Shown here in pieces: positions 6,948-14,890 of a stretch of 18,193 bases of DNA. This stretch comes from JAOAFT01 sp035390885 (GTDB lineage: Bacteria; Bacteroidota; Ignavibacteria; UBA10030): assembly GCA_035390885.1 (NCBI GenBank), contig DAOOUW010000039.1, forward strand, positions 1 to 18,193, read 5' to 3'. A model generated the notes under the pieces. The model saw nothing but the letters and a program-made list of their open reading frames with translations. It was not told the DNA's origin and searched no databases. Positions within the stretch are counted from its first letter, which is position 1. Each line of letters starts with the position of its first letter. The position numbers and the translations under genes were made by a program.

Positions 6948-7495
6948 GGCATGTGCGGCGTTATATTTATTCTATTTTTGTAGTTGTTGCTATTTTTTTA
7001 TTTTCTGGATGTGAAGACAAAGTTAAGCCATCGATACTAACCGGCGTCAATAGCGATGATCTCCCTCAGCAGGAAAGTTGGAATTGCACAATTACTGTAA
7101 CTGATTCCGGACGCGTTAAAGCTATTATCAAAGCTGGACATCTTCGTTACTTCGAAGAGACGATGCAGACAGAACTTTCCGATGGCGTGTACGTACGATT
7201 CTTTAGCAACACAACTGGAAAACAAACATCCTACCTTATAAGTAAGGAAGCAATTATTGATGAAACAACAAATGATATGGAAGCTCGAAAAGATGTTCTC
7301 GTCGTTTCGAGCGATTCTTCTCGATTGAGAACCGAGCGACTCTTCTGGGACAATAAGCGCCAACTCATTTACACACCGGATTTCGTTACCATTACTTCAT
7401 CAAAAGATCGTCTTCAGGGCCATGGCTTTGAAGCCGATCAGAGTTTAAAGTACTATCGTATTTTCCGCGTTACCGGCAAAGCTCAAACGAAATAA
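6944..7495 (+). CDS. lptC: LPS export protein LptC, predicted lipoprotein
   Basis: A 183-aa protein with a lipoprotein-like signal: R5/R6, a hydrophobic core 8-20, then FSGC with the lipidation Cys at residue 23 followed by Glu-Asp. The rest (from about 45) has the short beta-strand pattern of the LptC/OstA jellyroll: GRVKAIIKAGHLRYFEE, then MQTELSDGVYVRFF, then AIIDETTNDMEARKDVLVVSSD and RTERLFWDNKRQLIYT, ending RLQGHGFEAD. The last two resemble the 'l.W......i.sd..V.i......l.G.gl..d' pattern of LptC. LptC links the LptBFG ABC transporter to LptA. E. coli LptC is anchored by a transmembrane helix, whereas a lipid anchor is predicted here. The start ATGA overlaps kdsD and the stop is 8 nt from lptA, matching the known kdsD/kdsC-lptC-lptA-lptB order. 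Confidence 0.85.
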   Translation: MRHVRRYIYSIFVVVAIFLFSGCEDKVKPSILTGVNSDDLPQQESWNCTITVTDSGRVKAIIKAGHLRYFEETMQTELSDGVYVRFFSNTTGKQTSYLISKEAIIDETTNDMEARKDVLVVSSDSSRLRTERLFWDNKRQLIYTPDFVTITSSKDRLQGHGFEADQSLKYYRIFRVTGKAQTK

Positions 7496-7503
7496 AAAAA
7501 GTA

Positions 7504-8799
7504 ATGGCACACCAAAAATCTTTTTACAATTTCTTGACTTTCATTCTCGTGCTATTTGGAACAACAATTCACCTCTGCGCCCAGACATCATCGTACATTG
7601 AGCTCAAATCCGCACAACGGCTCGAAGGGAAAGTAATTAACAACGAAGAGGTACGTGAACTCATTGGAAACGTACATTTTACGCAACCAACGAAAGATGG
7701 CGGCGAAGCGCTTGTCTGGTGTGATAGAGCAATTCGTTATATGGTGCAAAACAAAATGGAGCTGTATGGAAATGTCAAAGTTGTTCAGGGCGATGCTACA
7801 CTTTACTCAGACGAAGGATTGTACGATGCAAATACTCGCGTTATGGAAACCCACACCGGCGTTCGCTTAGAGCGCAACGGGAGAACGCTCACCGCACTGC
7901 ACGGAATTTACTTCATCGATGATAAGCGCTCATACTTTCGCACGAATGTTAATCTTCAGGATTCTACATCTTTACTTACATGCAATGAATTGTTTTACTA
8001 TGAACTGCAGAATCGCTCTATTGCTCGAGATTCGGTTCACTTCATTAGTTACATCAATCATTACCATATCTATGGAGATTCGCTCGAACATCTTGAAAAA
8101 GAGTACCGCACAATTGTCTACAAACACCCCAGACTTGTAAGAATCGATACAACATCAAATGGTACCGTTGATACAACAGTGGTTATGAGTCATATTATGG
8201 AATATATTCAAGAGCCGTTCGAGGTCATAATGGCAAAGGAAAATGTTCAAATGGCTCAAGATGGAATTGCAGCGCGATGCGCATACGCTGAATACGTTCG
8301 TCCAGCGGATAGCGTACTTCTCGTTGGTGAACCAGTTCTCTGGAGTGGAAATAATCAGGTTACCGGCGATTCTATCTTCGTGTTCTTAGAAGAAAATCAA
8401 CTGCGGAGAATTGAAGTGCATGGACATAGTATGGGCGTATCGATTTCTGACACGCTCTACTCTTCGCGTTTCAATCAGTTATCAGGGAAATATTTGACTA
8501 TGTACTTTCACTCCAATACATTAAAACAAATCAACGTACATAACAAAGCAATTAGTTTGTACTATTTATATGAGAATCATATACCGAACGGAGCAAACAA
8601 GACGAGCGGCGATAAAATTTTTATAGAATTTGAAAATGGAGCTGTGAGTACAATTCATGTTATAGGGAGCGTTGAAGGCCAGTATTTCCCGGAAAAAATG
8701 CTCGAAGGACGCGAAGCAAATTACAATCTTGACGGCTTCCGATGGTATCCAGAACGTCCGTGTCGTCGTGAATGTATAATTGAAAATTATGAAAACTGA
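7504..8799 (+). CDS. lptA: LptA/OstA-like periplasmic LPS-transport protein, double length
   Basis: A 431-aa exported protein with a signal peptide (hydrophobic 9-24, likely cleavage after CAQ near residue 27). It has two OstA-type beta-jellyroll stretches. The first, about 35-160, runs from LEGKVINNEEVRELIGNVHF through YGNVKVVQGDATLYSDEGLY and ERNGRTLTALHG. The second, about 230-400, contains VQMAQDGIAARCAYAEY, LVGEPVLWSGNNQVTGD and TSGDKIFIEFENG. Repeating 'GNV....d....sd...yd' units are the hallmark of LptA, which forms the periplasmic bridge for LPS between LptC and LptD. E. coli LptA is only about 185 aa, so this is the long OstA-like form often seen in Bacteroidota. Placement between lptC and lptB strongly supports the role. 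There is no Shine-Dalgarno before the ATG; lptB follows after 11 nt. Confidence 0.82.
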   Translation: MAHQKSFYNFLTFILVLFGTTIHLCAQTSSYIELKSAQRLEGKVINNEEVRELIGNVHFTQPTKDGGEALVWCDRAIRYMVQNKMELYGNVKVVQGDATLYSDEGLYDANTRVMETHTGVRLERNGRTLTALHGIYFIDDKRSYFRTNVNLQDSTSLLTCNELFYYELQNRSIARDSVHFISYINHYHIYGDSLEHLEKEYRTIVYKHPRLVRIDTTSNGTVDTTVVMSHIMEYIQEPFEVIMAKENVQMAQDGIAARCAYAEYVRPADSVLLVGEPVLWSGNNQVTGDSIFVFLEENQLRRIEVHGHSMGVSISDTLYSSRFNQLSGKYLTMYFHSNTLKQINVHNKAISLYYLYENHIPNGANKTSGDKIFIEFENGAVSTIHVIGSVEGQYFPEKMLEGREANYNLDGFRWYPERPCRRECIIENYEN

Positions 8800-8810
8800 G
8801 AAGGAACAAC

Positions 8811-9611
8811 ATGGAATCAATAATGCCGACATCTACTGAGTTACAACCTACAATGGAAGCTGTGTTCACGCAAAAGACCCTTCGCTCGGAACATCTTATC
8901 AAACGCTACAAGAAACGAACCGTCGTCAACGATGTAAGCATTTCTGTTCAACAGGGAGAAATTGTAGGCTTATTAGGACCTAATGGCGCCGGCAAAACAA
9001 CAACTTTCTATATGATCGTTGGGATGATTCGTCCAAATGAAGGAGATGTATTTATCGACGATCAGGAAATCACTCGATTGCCAATGTACAAACGCTCACG
9101 ACTTGGCATCAGTTATCTTCCACAGGAAGCATCCGTCTTTAGACGTCTTTCTGTACACGACAACATTTTAGCCGTGCTTCAAATGACCTCTCTCACCCGA
9201 AAGGAACAAGAAGAAAAATGCATGCATTTACTGGAAGAATTAGGGCTGATAACCGTAATGAAAAATCCAGGATATGTGCTTTCAGGCGGAGAACGTCGGC
9301 GAACTGAAATTGCCCGCGCATTAGCGCTCGATCCGAAATTTATTCTCCTCGATGAGCCTTTCGCAGGAATCGATCCTATCGCCGTTGAAGATATTATGCG
9401 CATTGTCGGAACCTTAAAAAAGAAAAATATCGGCGTCCTGATTACCGATCATAATGTACACGAAACGTTATCCATTACCGATCGGTCTTACCTTCTTTTC
9501 GAAGGGCAAATTTTGAAATCTGGCACCGCAGAATTTCTTGCAAATGACCCGGAAGCTCGTAAATTATATTTAGGTGAGTCATTTAAATTAGATCGATACA
9601 ACAAACAGTAG
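8811..9611 (+). CDS. lptB: LPS export ABC transporter ATP-binding protein
   Basis: Cytoplasmic ATPase that powers LPS extraction from the inner membrane with LptF and LptG, neither of which is in this window. The 266-aa protein has Walker A GPNGAGKTT (56-64), Q-loop LPQEASVF (103-110), signature LSGGE (157-161) followed by RRRTEIARAL, Walker B FILLDEP (177-183, catalytic Glu182), D-loop GIDP and H-loop ITDHNVHETL (His214). Walker B and the H-loop region are nearly identical to E. coli LptB. The N-terminus is about 20 residues longer than in E. coli. ATG 8811 has a clear AAGGA Shine-Dalgarno, but ATG 8823 or 8853 would give a more usual length. It sits 11 nt after lptA, and aroF follows after 31 nt. 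Confidence 0.96.
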   Translation: MESIMPTSTELQPTMEAVFTQKTLRSEHLIKRYKKRTVVNDVSISVQQGEIVGLLGPNGAGKTTTFYMIVGMIRPNEGDVFIDDQEITRLPMYKRSRLGISYLPQEASVFRRLSVHDNILAVLQMTSLTRKEQEEKCMHLLEELGLITVMKNPGYVLSGGERRRTEIARALALDPKFILLDEPFAGIDPIAVEDIMRIVGTLKKKNIGVLITDHNVHETLSITDRSYLLFEGQILKSGTAEFLANDPEARKLYLGESFKLDRYNKQ

Positions 9612-9642
9612 AATTATATTATAGCAACAAGGATTTAAAACT

Positions 9643-10659
9643 ATGATCATTGTACTTGAACCAAATGCGACTGAACAACAAATTGAAAATGTCATTAGTG
9701 CAATAAAGAGCTACGGCTTTGGCGTTCACCGTTCTACAGGTGTGCAACATACTGTTCTCGGAGCTATCGGGGTCAACCCCGAATTCGATCATCGTCAAAT
9801 TGAACTCCTTCCATGCGTCGAAGAAGTTATTCGAGTGACCGATCCTTTCAAACTCGCCAGCAGAGCTTTTAAGCAAGAAGGTTCTATTTACAAAATTGGT
9901 AATATCGAAATTGGCGGTAACGCTATTGTAGTGATGGCTGGACCATGCGCAGTCGAAAACGAAAAGCAAATCTTTACGATAGCCGAACAAATCGCAAAAA
10001 GCGGCGCACGCATCCTTCGCGGCGGAGCATACAAACCGCGTACATCTCCCTACAGCTTTCAGGGACTTGGTATTGAAGGATTGAAACTGCTCCGAAAAGC
10101 TGCCGATGCTTTTGGATTATTGGTAATTACCGAAGTGATGGATCGCAGCCAAATTCCAGAAGTCGAAGAGTACGCTGACATCCTTCAAATTGGCGCACGG
10201 AACATGCAGAATTATATTTTTCTCAAGGATCTCGGTAACGCAACAAAACCTGTTATGTTAAAGCGTGGACTCTCTGCTACTATTGAAGAGTGGTTGCTAG
10301 CTGCAGAGTATGTTCTGTCCAATGGAAATCATCGGGTCATACTTTGCGAACGCGGTATTCGTACATTTGAACCTTCAACTCGAAACACAATGGATATCGG
10401 CGCAATACCGATCATCAAGAAGAAAAGCCACCTTCCAATCGTAGCGGATCCATCGCACGGTATTGGTATTCGAGATAAAGTAGTACCGATGGCGCGAGCT
10501 GCTGTTGCAGCCGGCGCGGACGGCATTATTGTAGAAGTGCATAACGATCCCGACCATGCACTTTCAGATGGAGCGCAGTCGCTCTTCCCAGAACAATTCG
10601 ATGCTATGATGAAAGAACTTCGTCTCATAGCTGGAGCAATTGGCAGAACAATTGCATAA
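9643..10659 (+). CDS. aroF: 3-deoxy-7-phosphoheptulonate (DAHP) synthase, AroF/Thermotoga type
   Basis: Joins PEP and erythrose-4-phosphate to DAHP, the first step of the shikimate pathway. The 338-aa protein has an N-terminal ferredoxin-like regulatory domain (1-70, beginning MIIVLEPNATEQQIE), then the barrel with MAGPCAVE (98-105), GGAYKPRTS (127-135), QIGARNMQN (182-190), KRGLSATIEEW (207-217), LCERGIRTFE, ADPSHGIG (268-275) and EVHNDPDHALSDGAQS. Cys102, His272, Glu298 and Asp309 are the predicted metal ligands and, as far as I recall, have the same numbering as the Thermotoga maritima enzyme, which is also 338 aa. The N-terminal domain in that type gives feedback inhibition by Tyr/Phe. 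A Shine-Dalgarno AAGGA lies about 10 nt before the ATG. tyrA follows after only 3 nt. Confidence 0.96.
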   Translation: MIIVLEPNATEQQIENVISAIKSYGFGVHRSTGVQHTVLGAIGVNPEFDHRQIELLPCVEEVIRVTDPFKLASRAFKQEGSIYKIGNIEIGGNAIVVMAGPCAVENEKQIFTIAEQIAKSGARILRGGAYKPRTSPYSFQGLGIEGLKLLRKAADAFGLLVITEVMDRSQIPEVEEYADILQIGARNMQNYIFLKDLGNATKPVMLKRGLSATIEEWLLAAEYVLSNGNHRVILCERGIRTFEPSTRNTMDIGAIPIIKKKSHLPIVADPSHGIGIRDKVVPMARAAVAAGADGIIVEVHNDPDHALSDGAQSLFPEQFDAMMKELRLIAGAIGRTIA

Positions 10660-10662
10660 CAG

Positions 10663-11772
10663 ATGACTTCTTCAACTTCGATATTTCCATTCGAGCGCAT
10701 TACCATCGTTGGCGTTGGTCTTATCGGAGGTTCGCTCGCGCTGGCAATTCGACAACAATTTCCAAAGGTACAAATTACCGGGGTTGATAAGCCATCCGTT
10801 TTAAATCGCGCTCTTGAGCGAAATGCTATTCATTTGGGGACACCATCCTTGAGAAAAGCGATTCCGCAAGCTGAACTTATCGTGCTTGCAACGCCAGTTC
10901 ACCATATTCTTGAAATGTTACCAACAATTGCAAAACTTGCTCATCCAAAAGCTATCGTTACAGATACTGGAAGTGTGAAAGGCGTAATTGTCGAACGCGC
11001 CTCGAAACTTTTCCCAAATGGAAATTTCATTGGCGGACATCCGATGACTGGCGCTGAATTTTCTGGCATCGATGCCGCTCATCCGCTACTTTTTCAAAAT
11101 GCGCTTTATATTTTAACTCCATCAAATCACAAACGAAATTCCTCTCTTCAAAAGCTCATTCATCTGTGTACGGCGCTCGATGCAAGAGTGCTGACAATGG
11201 AACCAGCCGAACACGATAAAGCTGTTGCCGCTGTAAGTCATCTACCGCAGCTTGCCGCTGTTGCGCTTATGAACACTGTTGGCGCAAAACATACTGTCGC
11301 GAAAAAACATCTTGCGCTCGCTGCTGGTGGTTTTAGAGATATGACGAGAATCGCCTCCAGCAAGTTCGATATGTGGCACGACATTCTCGAAACAAATACA
11401 CCTCACATTCAAGAAGCTTTACTACTATACATTGACACTCTTCAAAAGATGTCAAAAGAATTACAACGGAATCCGTCGGCGTTGAAAAAAGATTTTGTAC
11501 AATCTCGCGCCTTACGAGGGAGAATTCCTCGCTCGATGAAAGGCTACCTTTCTGCGCTTGTCGATATTTCTGTTTATGTGAATGACACGCCAGGTCAATT
11601 AGCGCTCCTCACAACCGCCCTTGCAAATGCAAACATTAACATCAAAGATATAGAACTCATAAAAGTTCGTGAGCGGCGTGGAGGCACATTCAGGCTTTCA
11701 TTTGAAAACAATGATGTTGCACAGCAAGCAAAGCAAATTCTTAAGAGCAATGGCTTTGAAATTTGTGAGTAG
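10663..11772 (+). CDS. tyrA: Prephenate dehydrogenase with C-terminal ACT domain
   Basis: NAD(P)-dependent oxidative decarboxylase that turns prephenate into 4-hydroxyphenylpyruvate for tyrosine. The N-terminal Rossmann fold has ITIVGVGLIGGSLA with GxGxxG at 17-22. Family motifs follow: TDTGSVKG, FIGGHPMTGAEFSGI, the VSHLPQLAA segment with the conserved catalytic-site His, and AAGGFRDMTRIASS. From about residue 296 an ACT domain (DISVYVNDTPGQLALLTTAL, then INIKDIELIKV) is visible, which commonly binds tyrosine for feedback control. No chorismate mutase domain is fused. The length of 369 aa fits a dehydrogenase plus ACT architecture. It is the last gene of the plus-strand operon, 3 nt after aroF, and together they form an aromatic-synthesis pair. 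No strong Shine-Dalgarno is seen, so coupling to aroF translation is likely. Confidence 0.94.
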   Translation: MTSSTSIFPFERITIVGVGLIGGSLALAIRQQFPKVQITGVDKPSVLNRALERNAIHLGTPSLRKAIPQAELIVLATPVHHILEMLPTIAKLAHPKAIVTDTGSVKGVIVERASKLFPNGNFIGGHPMTGAEFSGIDAAHPLLFQNALYILTPSNHKRNSSLQKLIHLCTALDARVLTMEPAEHDKAVAAVSHLPQLAAVALMNTVGAKHTVAKKHLALAAGGFRDMTRIASSKFDMWHDILETNTPHIQEALLLYIDTLQKMSKELQRNPSALKKDFVQSRALRGRIPRSMKGYLSALVDISVYVNDTPGQLALLTTALANANINIKDIELIKVRERRGGTFRLSFENNDVAQQAKQILKSNGFEICE

Positions 11773-11950
11773 CACTCTCTAACCAATTTGTATTCCAAAT
11801 TTAGTAAAATAGAATAGTGTCGCTGGATGGCAGGCATACCGTCGGCTTCGATATGGCCCCCTGTTCTATTCGACCTACAATTGAATATTTCCCCAAAAAA
11901 GATTTTCAGGTTGTTCTTTAGGCTCTGCAGAAATATGTCTCACAAAAAAA
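11773..11950. other. Convergent intergenic gap, no clear terminator
   Basis: This 178-nt gap separates the ends of tyrA and the propeller gene. The only short hairpin noticed is AATTTG-TATTC-CAAATT, which is AT-rich and has no following T-run, so it is not a convincing terminator. No gene, RNA or repeat is recognised. Confidence 0.5.
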
Positions 11951-13825
11951 TCAGTATATCGTTATCCCAAAGAATGAAATTGGCCTACGATAGGTATTGT
12001 TACTCCACTTTTTGCCGCCGTCACGAGTTAACAGAATGGCGCCGCCTTCACCGATAATAATTCCCTGCGCTTTATCATAGAAAGTAATACGCCTTAGTTC
12101 AGATTCAACTGGTGATTGTACTTTTGTCCAATTTTCACCGCTGTTCACCGTCGAAAGAATTGTACCGCCTGAGCCAATAACAAACCCTTGCATTTCGTTG
12201 AAGAAAAACGCTCCATATAAATCATTCGTTATGCCGCTCGATTGTTGTTTCCACGTTGCCCCAGCATCGGTTGATTTTAGAATGACACCGCCTCCTCCAA
12301 CTGCCCAGAGATTATTCCCCAATCCAACAATATCATTAAGCCATTCAGATACTCCCGAATAATTCTTGCTCCACGTAACCCCTTTGTCTGTAGTCTTCAA
12401 TACGATTCCACTGGCACCAACAGCAAAACCATTACTTTCACTTGTAAAGTAAACGCCACGGAGATGAGTCAGCACGTTTGTCGGTTGTACATTCCATGTA
12501 ACTCCTCCATTTGTTGTGCGGATAACGACTCCATAATCGCCAACTGCTACAGCAATTGCGTTAGAGAGAAAATGTACAGCATAGAGAGATTGGCGTACCG
12601 CACTGGTACGTTCCTGCCATGATGCTCCTCCATCAATCGATGTTATTACCTTTCCATTTAATCCGACAGCGAATAAAGTATTCTCGCCATTAGTTGTAAT
12701 TGCCATTAGCGATATATCAATGCTCGCAGGCATTTCTGTCCATGTTTCTCCAAAATCCTTCGATTGCAAAATTGTTCCGTTTGTACCGACCACAGTAGCA
12801 ATATTTCTCCGAACAACAGACTTTGTAATTCCATCTACTTGCACAGAAGATTCACGCACAATCGTCGCCTGATTCCATATCGCGCCCCCATCTGTTGTCG
12901 TCAGGATCACTCCACCCTCTCCAACGACAATACCCGTATTGCTACCAGTAAAAGCGACGTCGAGAAAACCTGAGCGAATATTTGTAGTTTGTACCGTCCA
13001 CGATGTAGCGCTGTTATTGGAAAAAATAATAGAACCATTTGCTCCAACTGCATAAAAAATCTGCGGAGATACTGCACAAGCTCCAAATAGAGAGCGGTTT
13101 GATGTGCTTGGCGCAAGCGTCCATTTTTGACCGCTATTATTGGTATAAAGAATTGTCCCATTTTCGCCAACGATAATTCCGCTTGAGCCAGAAAAAACGA
13201 CATGCGACAAAGCGCCACTGATAAATGAAGAAGAGATGTTGTTCCATGTATTTCCACCATTTGTTGTCTTTAAAATCGTACCCTGCTCGCCTACAATTGT
13301 GCCATTATTTCTGTCTGCAAATGCTATACTCAACAATGTGCTTGATATGCCGCCGTATTGTTCTTTCCATGTCGAGCCGCCGTTTGTTGTTCGAAGAATT
13401 ACGCCTCTAGTGCCAACGACGTACCCTTCCCTTCCATCAATAAAATAGATTCCATGGAAATCGGCCGTCTGGTCAGTTGCTAACTTTGTCCACAGTGCGC
13501 CGCCATTTGTTGTTGTCAGGACCGTACCTTGTCCACCGATGATGAACCCATTTTGGTCATTGATAAAATAGATATTGTAGAAGGGTACCGTTAAACCGCC
13601 AAGAGACGATTCAAGGTTCCATGTTTTTCCTCCATCCGTTGAGCGGGCAAGAGAGCCGCTATCGCCTACAGCGTATGCTGTTGTTGATGTAACATAACAT
13701 ACCGCTCTCAAAGTTATTGTTGGAAGTACCGTCTGCTGTGCCTTGACATGAAGAACGCCATAATATAGAAATAACAGCGCTACTGAAATAACAACCCCAA
13801 AAACAAAAAGATGAAATTTTTTCAT
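11951..13825 (-). CDS. Secreted YCF48-like beta-propeller protein (14 repeats)
   Basis: A 624-aa protein with an N-terminal hydrophobic segment (about 7-27) that could be a signal peptide ending near KAQ or an anchor. The rest is built of 14 repeats of about 40-45 residues with consensus 'l..i.f.....g..vG..G.il.TtngG..W', the YCF48 / BNR (Asp-box) pattern. The relatives named for photosystem II assembly (YCF48/HCF136) form seven-bladed propellers, so 14 repeats suggest two propellers in tandem. The C-terminus SFFGITIY resembles the first strand of another repeat and may close the ring. No sorting domain follows. The ATG overlaps the ruvB stop as ATGA, which implies co-translation after ruvB. 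Its function is unknown; such proteins in Bacteroidota are usually extracellular or periplasmic and annotated only by fold. Confidence 0.85.
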   Translation of the reverse strand: MKKFHLFVFGVVISVALLFLYYGVLHVKAQQTVLPTITLRAVCYVTSTTAYAVGDSGSLARSTDGGKTWNLESSLGGLTVPFYNIYFINDQNGFIIGGQGTVLTTTNGGALWTKLATDQTADFHGIYFIDGREGYVVGTRGVILRTTNGGSTWKEQYGGISSTLLSIAFADRNNGTIVGEQGTILKTTNGGNTWNNISSSFISGALSHVVFSGSSGIIVGENGTILYTNNSGQKWTLAPSTSNRSLFGACAVSPQIFYAVGANGSIIFSNNSATSWTVQTTNIRSGFLDVAFTGSNTGIVVGEGGVILTTTDGGAIWNQATIVRESSVQVDGITKSVVRRNIATVVGTNGTILQSKDFGETWTEMPASIDISLMAITTNGENTLFAVGLNGKVITSIDGGASWQERTSAVRQSLYAVHFLSNAIAVAVGDYGVVIRTTNGGVTWNVQPTNVLTHLRGVYFTSESNGFAVGASGIVLKTTDKGVTWSKNYSGVSEWLNDIVGLGNNLWAVGGGGVILKSTDAGATWKQQSSGITNDLYGAFFFNEMQGFVIGSGGTILSTVNSGENWTKVQSPVESELRRITFYDKAQGIIIGEGGAILLTRDGGKKWSNNTYRRPISFFGITIY

Positions 13826-14886
13826 TGCCGATTCTTTTGATTGGTGGAAAAATCAAGATCGTTTTGAATTGCAAGCGGCTTGCGAATTCCAAGATGAGTA
13901 AATGCTAATGCTGTCGCTTCGCGTCCGCGCGGCGTACGTTTTAAAAAACCCTCTTGAATTAAGTACGGTTCATACACTTCTTCTAACGTTCCTGCTTCTT
14001 CGCCAACTGCCACAGCAAGCGTATTCAAGCCAACAGGACCTCCATCATATTTTTCAATAAGTACCTGAAGTACGCGTTTGTCCATTTCATCGAGCCCGTG
14101 GTCATCTACCTCCAACGCCTGAAGCGCATGGCGCGCAACTTCGTACGTAACAACGCCTTTGTAATGCTTCAGTTTTGGATCTGCTTCTGCAAAATCCCTG
14201 CAACGCCGTAGAAGTCGATTAGCAATGCGAGGAGTCCCCCGAGCGCGCTTTGCTAATTCCTGAATAGCTTTTTCCTCAATTTTAATATCAAGCAATGCAG
14301 CCGAACGCTTAAGAATTTGCTCGAGTTGTTCTACTGAATAGTAATTCAGCCGATTTGTAATTCCAAAACGAGAGCGAAGCGGCGAGCTTAATAAACCGGC
14401 CCGAGTTGTTGCGCCAACTAAGGTAAATGGTTGTAACCCAAGTTGAATAGTTTTTGCGCCTGGGCCACTTTCAATAACAATATCAACACGAAAATCCTCC
14501 ATCGCAGAATACAAATATTCTTCTATTTTCGTTGGAACTCGATGAATCTCATCAATGAATAACACCTCGCCTTTTTGTAAAGAGGTTAGAATACCGGCTA
14601 AATCCCCTGGCTTTTCTAACGCAGGTCCGGATGTTACTTTCATTCCCGCGCCCATTTCATGAGCAATGATGTATGACAGAGTTGTTTTTCCTAAGCCTGG
14701 AGGACCCGTCAGTAAAACATGGTCTAGAGCTTCGCCACGCCTGCGTGCGGCAGCAATAAATACACGAAGATTTTCGATAATTTTTTCCTGCCCAACAAAT
14801 TCATCTAATACAGACGGGCGCAGGGATTTATCGAATTCCACATCTTGAGTAAATCGTTCGGGTCGAGTTATATCGTTACTTTTCAT
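13822..14886 (-). CDS. ruvB: Holliday junction branch-migration ATPase RuvB
   Basis: AAA+ hexameric motor that drives branch migration of Holliday junctions with RuvA. The 354-aa protein begins with the LRPSVLDEFVGQ sequence typical of RuvB. Walker A is GPPGLGKT (61-68), Walker B VLFIDEIHR (108-116, D112/E113), sensor 1 lies in LVGATTRAGLLSSPLRSRFG (with the trans-acting Arg region), sensor 2 is RGTPRIANRLLRR, and a winged-helix DNA-binding domain follows (about 265-340), ending KRTPRGREATALAFTHLG. Length and motifs are standard. ATG 14886 has no Shine-Dalgarno; a candidate promoter ends only 4 nt upstream. A 101-nt gap separates it from ruvA, and its stop overlaps the start of the propeller gene. 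Confidence 0.98.
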   Translation of the reverse strand: MKSNDITRPERFTQDVEFDKSLRPSVLDEFVGQEKIIENLRVFIAAARRRGEALDHVLLTGPPGLGKTTLSYIIAHEMGAGMKVTSGPALEKPGDLAGILTSLQKGEVLFIDEIHRVPTKIEEYLYSAMEDFRVDIVIESGPGAKTIQLGLQPFTLVGATTRAGLLSSPLRSRFGITNRLNYYSVEQLEQILKRSAALLDIKIEEKAIQELAKRARGTPRIANRLLRRCRDFAEADPKLKHYKGVVTYEVARHALQALEVDDHGLDEMDKRVLQVLIEKYDGGPVGLNTLAVAVGEEAGTLEEVYEPYLIQEGFLKRTPRGREATALAFTHLGIRKPLAIQNDLDFSTNQKNRQ

Positions 14887-14890
14887 AGTT

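Noticed and set aside
11782..11799. AATTTG/CAAATT hairpin between the convergent operons as a terminator
   Set aside because: Six A/T-rich pairs with no T-run on either side; too weak to call.
11951..13825. Repeated DNA in the propeller gene as a CRISPR or tandem array
   Set aside because: The repeats are protein-level (about 42 residues) with diverged DNA and an intact reading frame; there are no identical short repeats with spacers.
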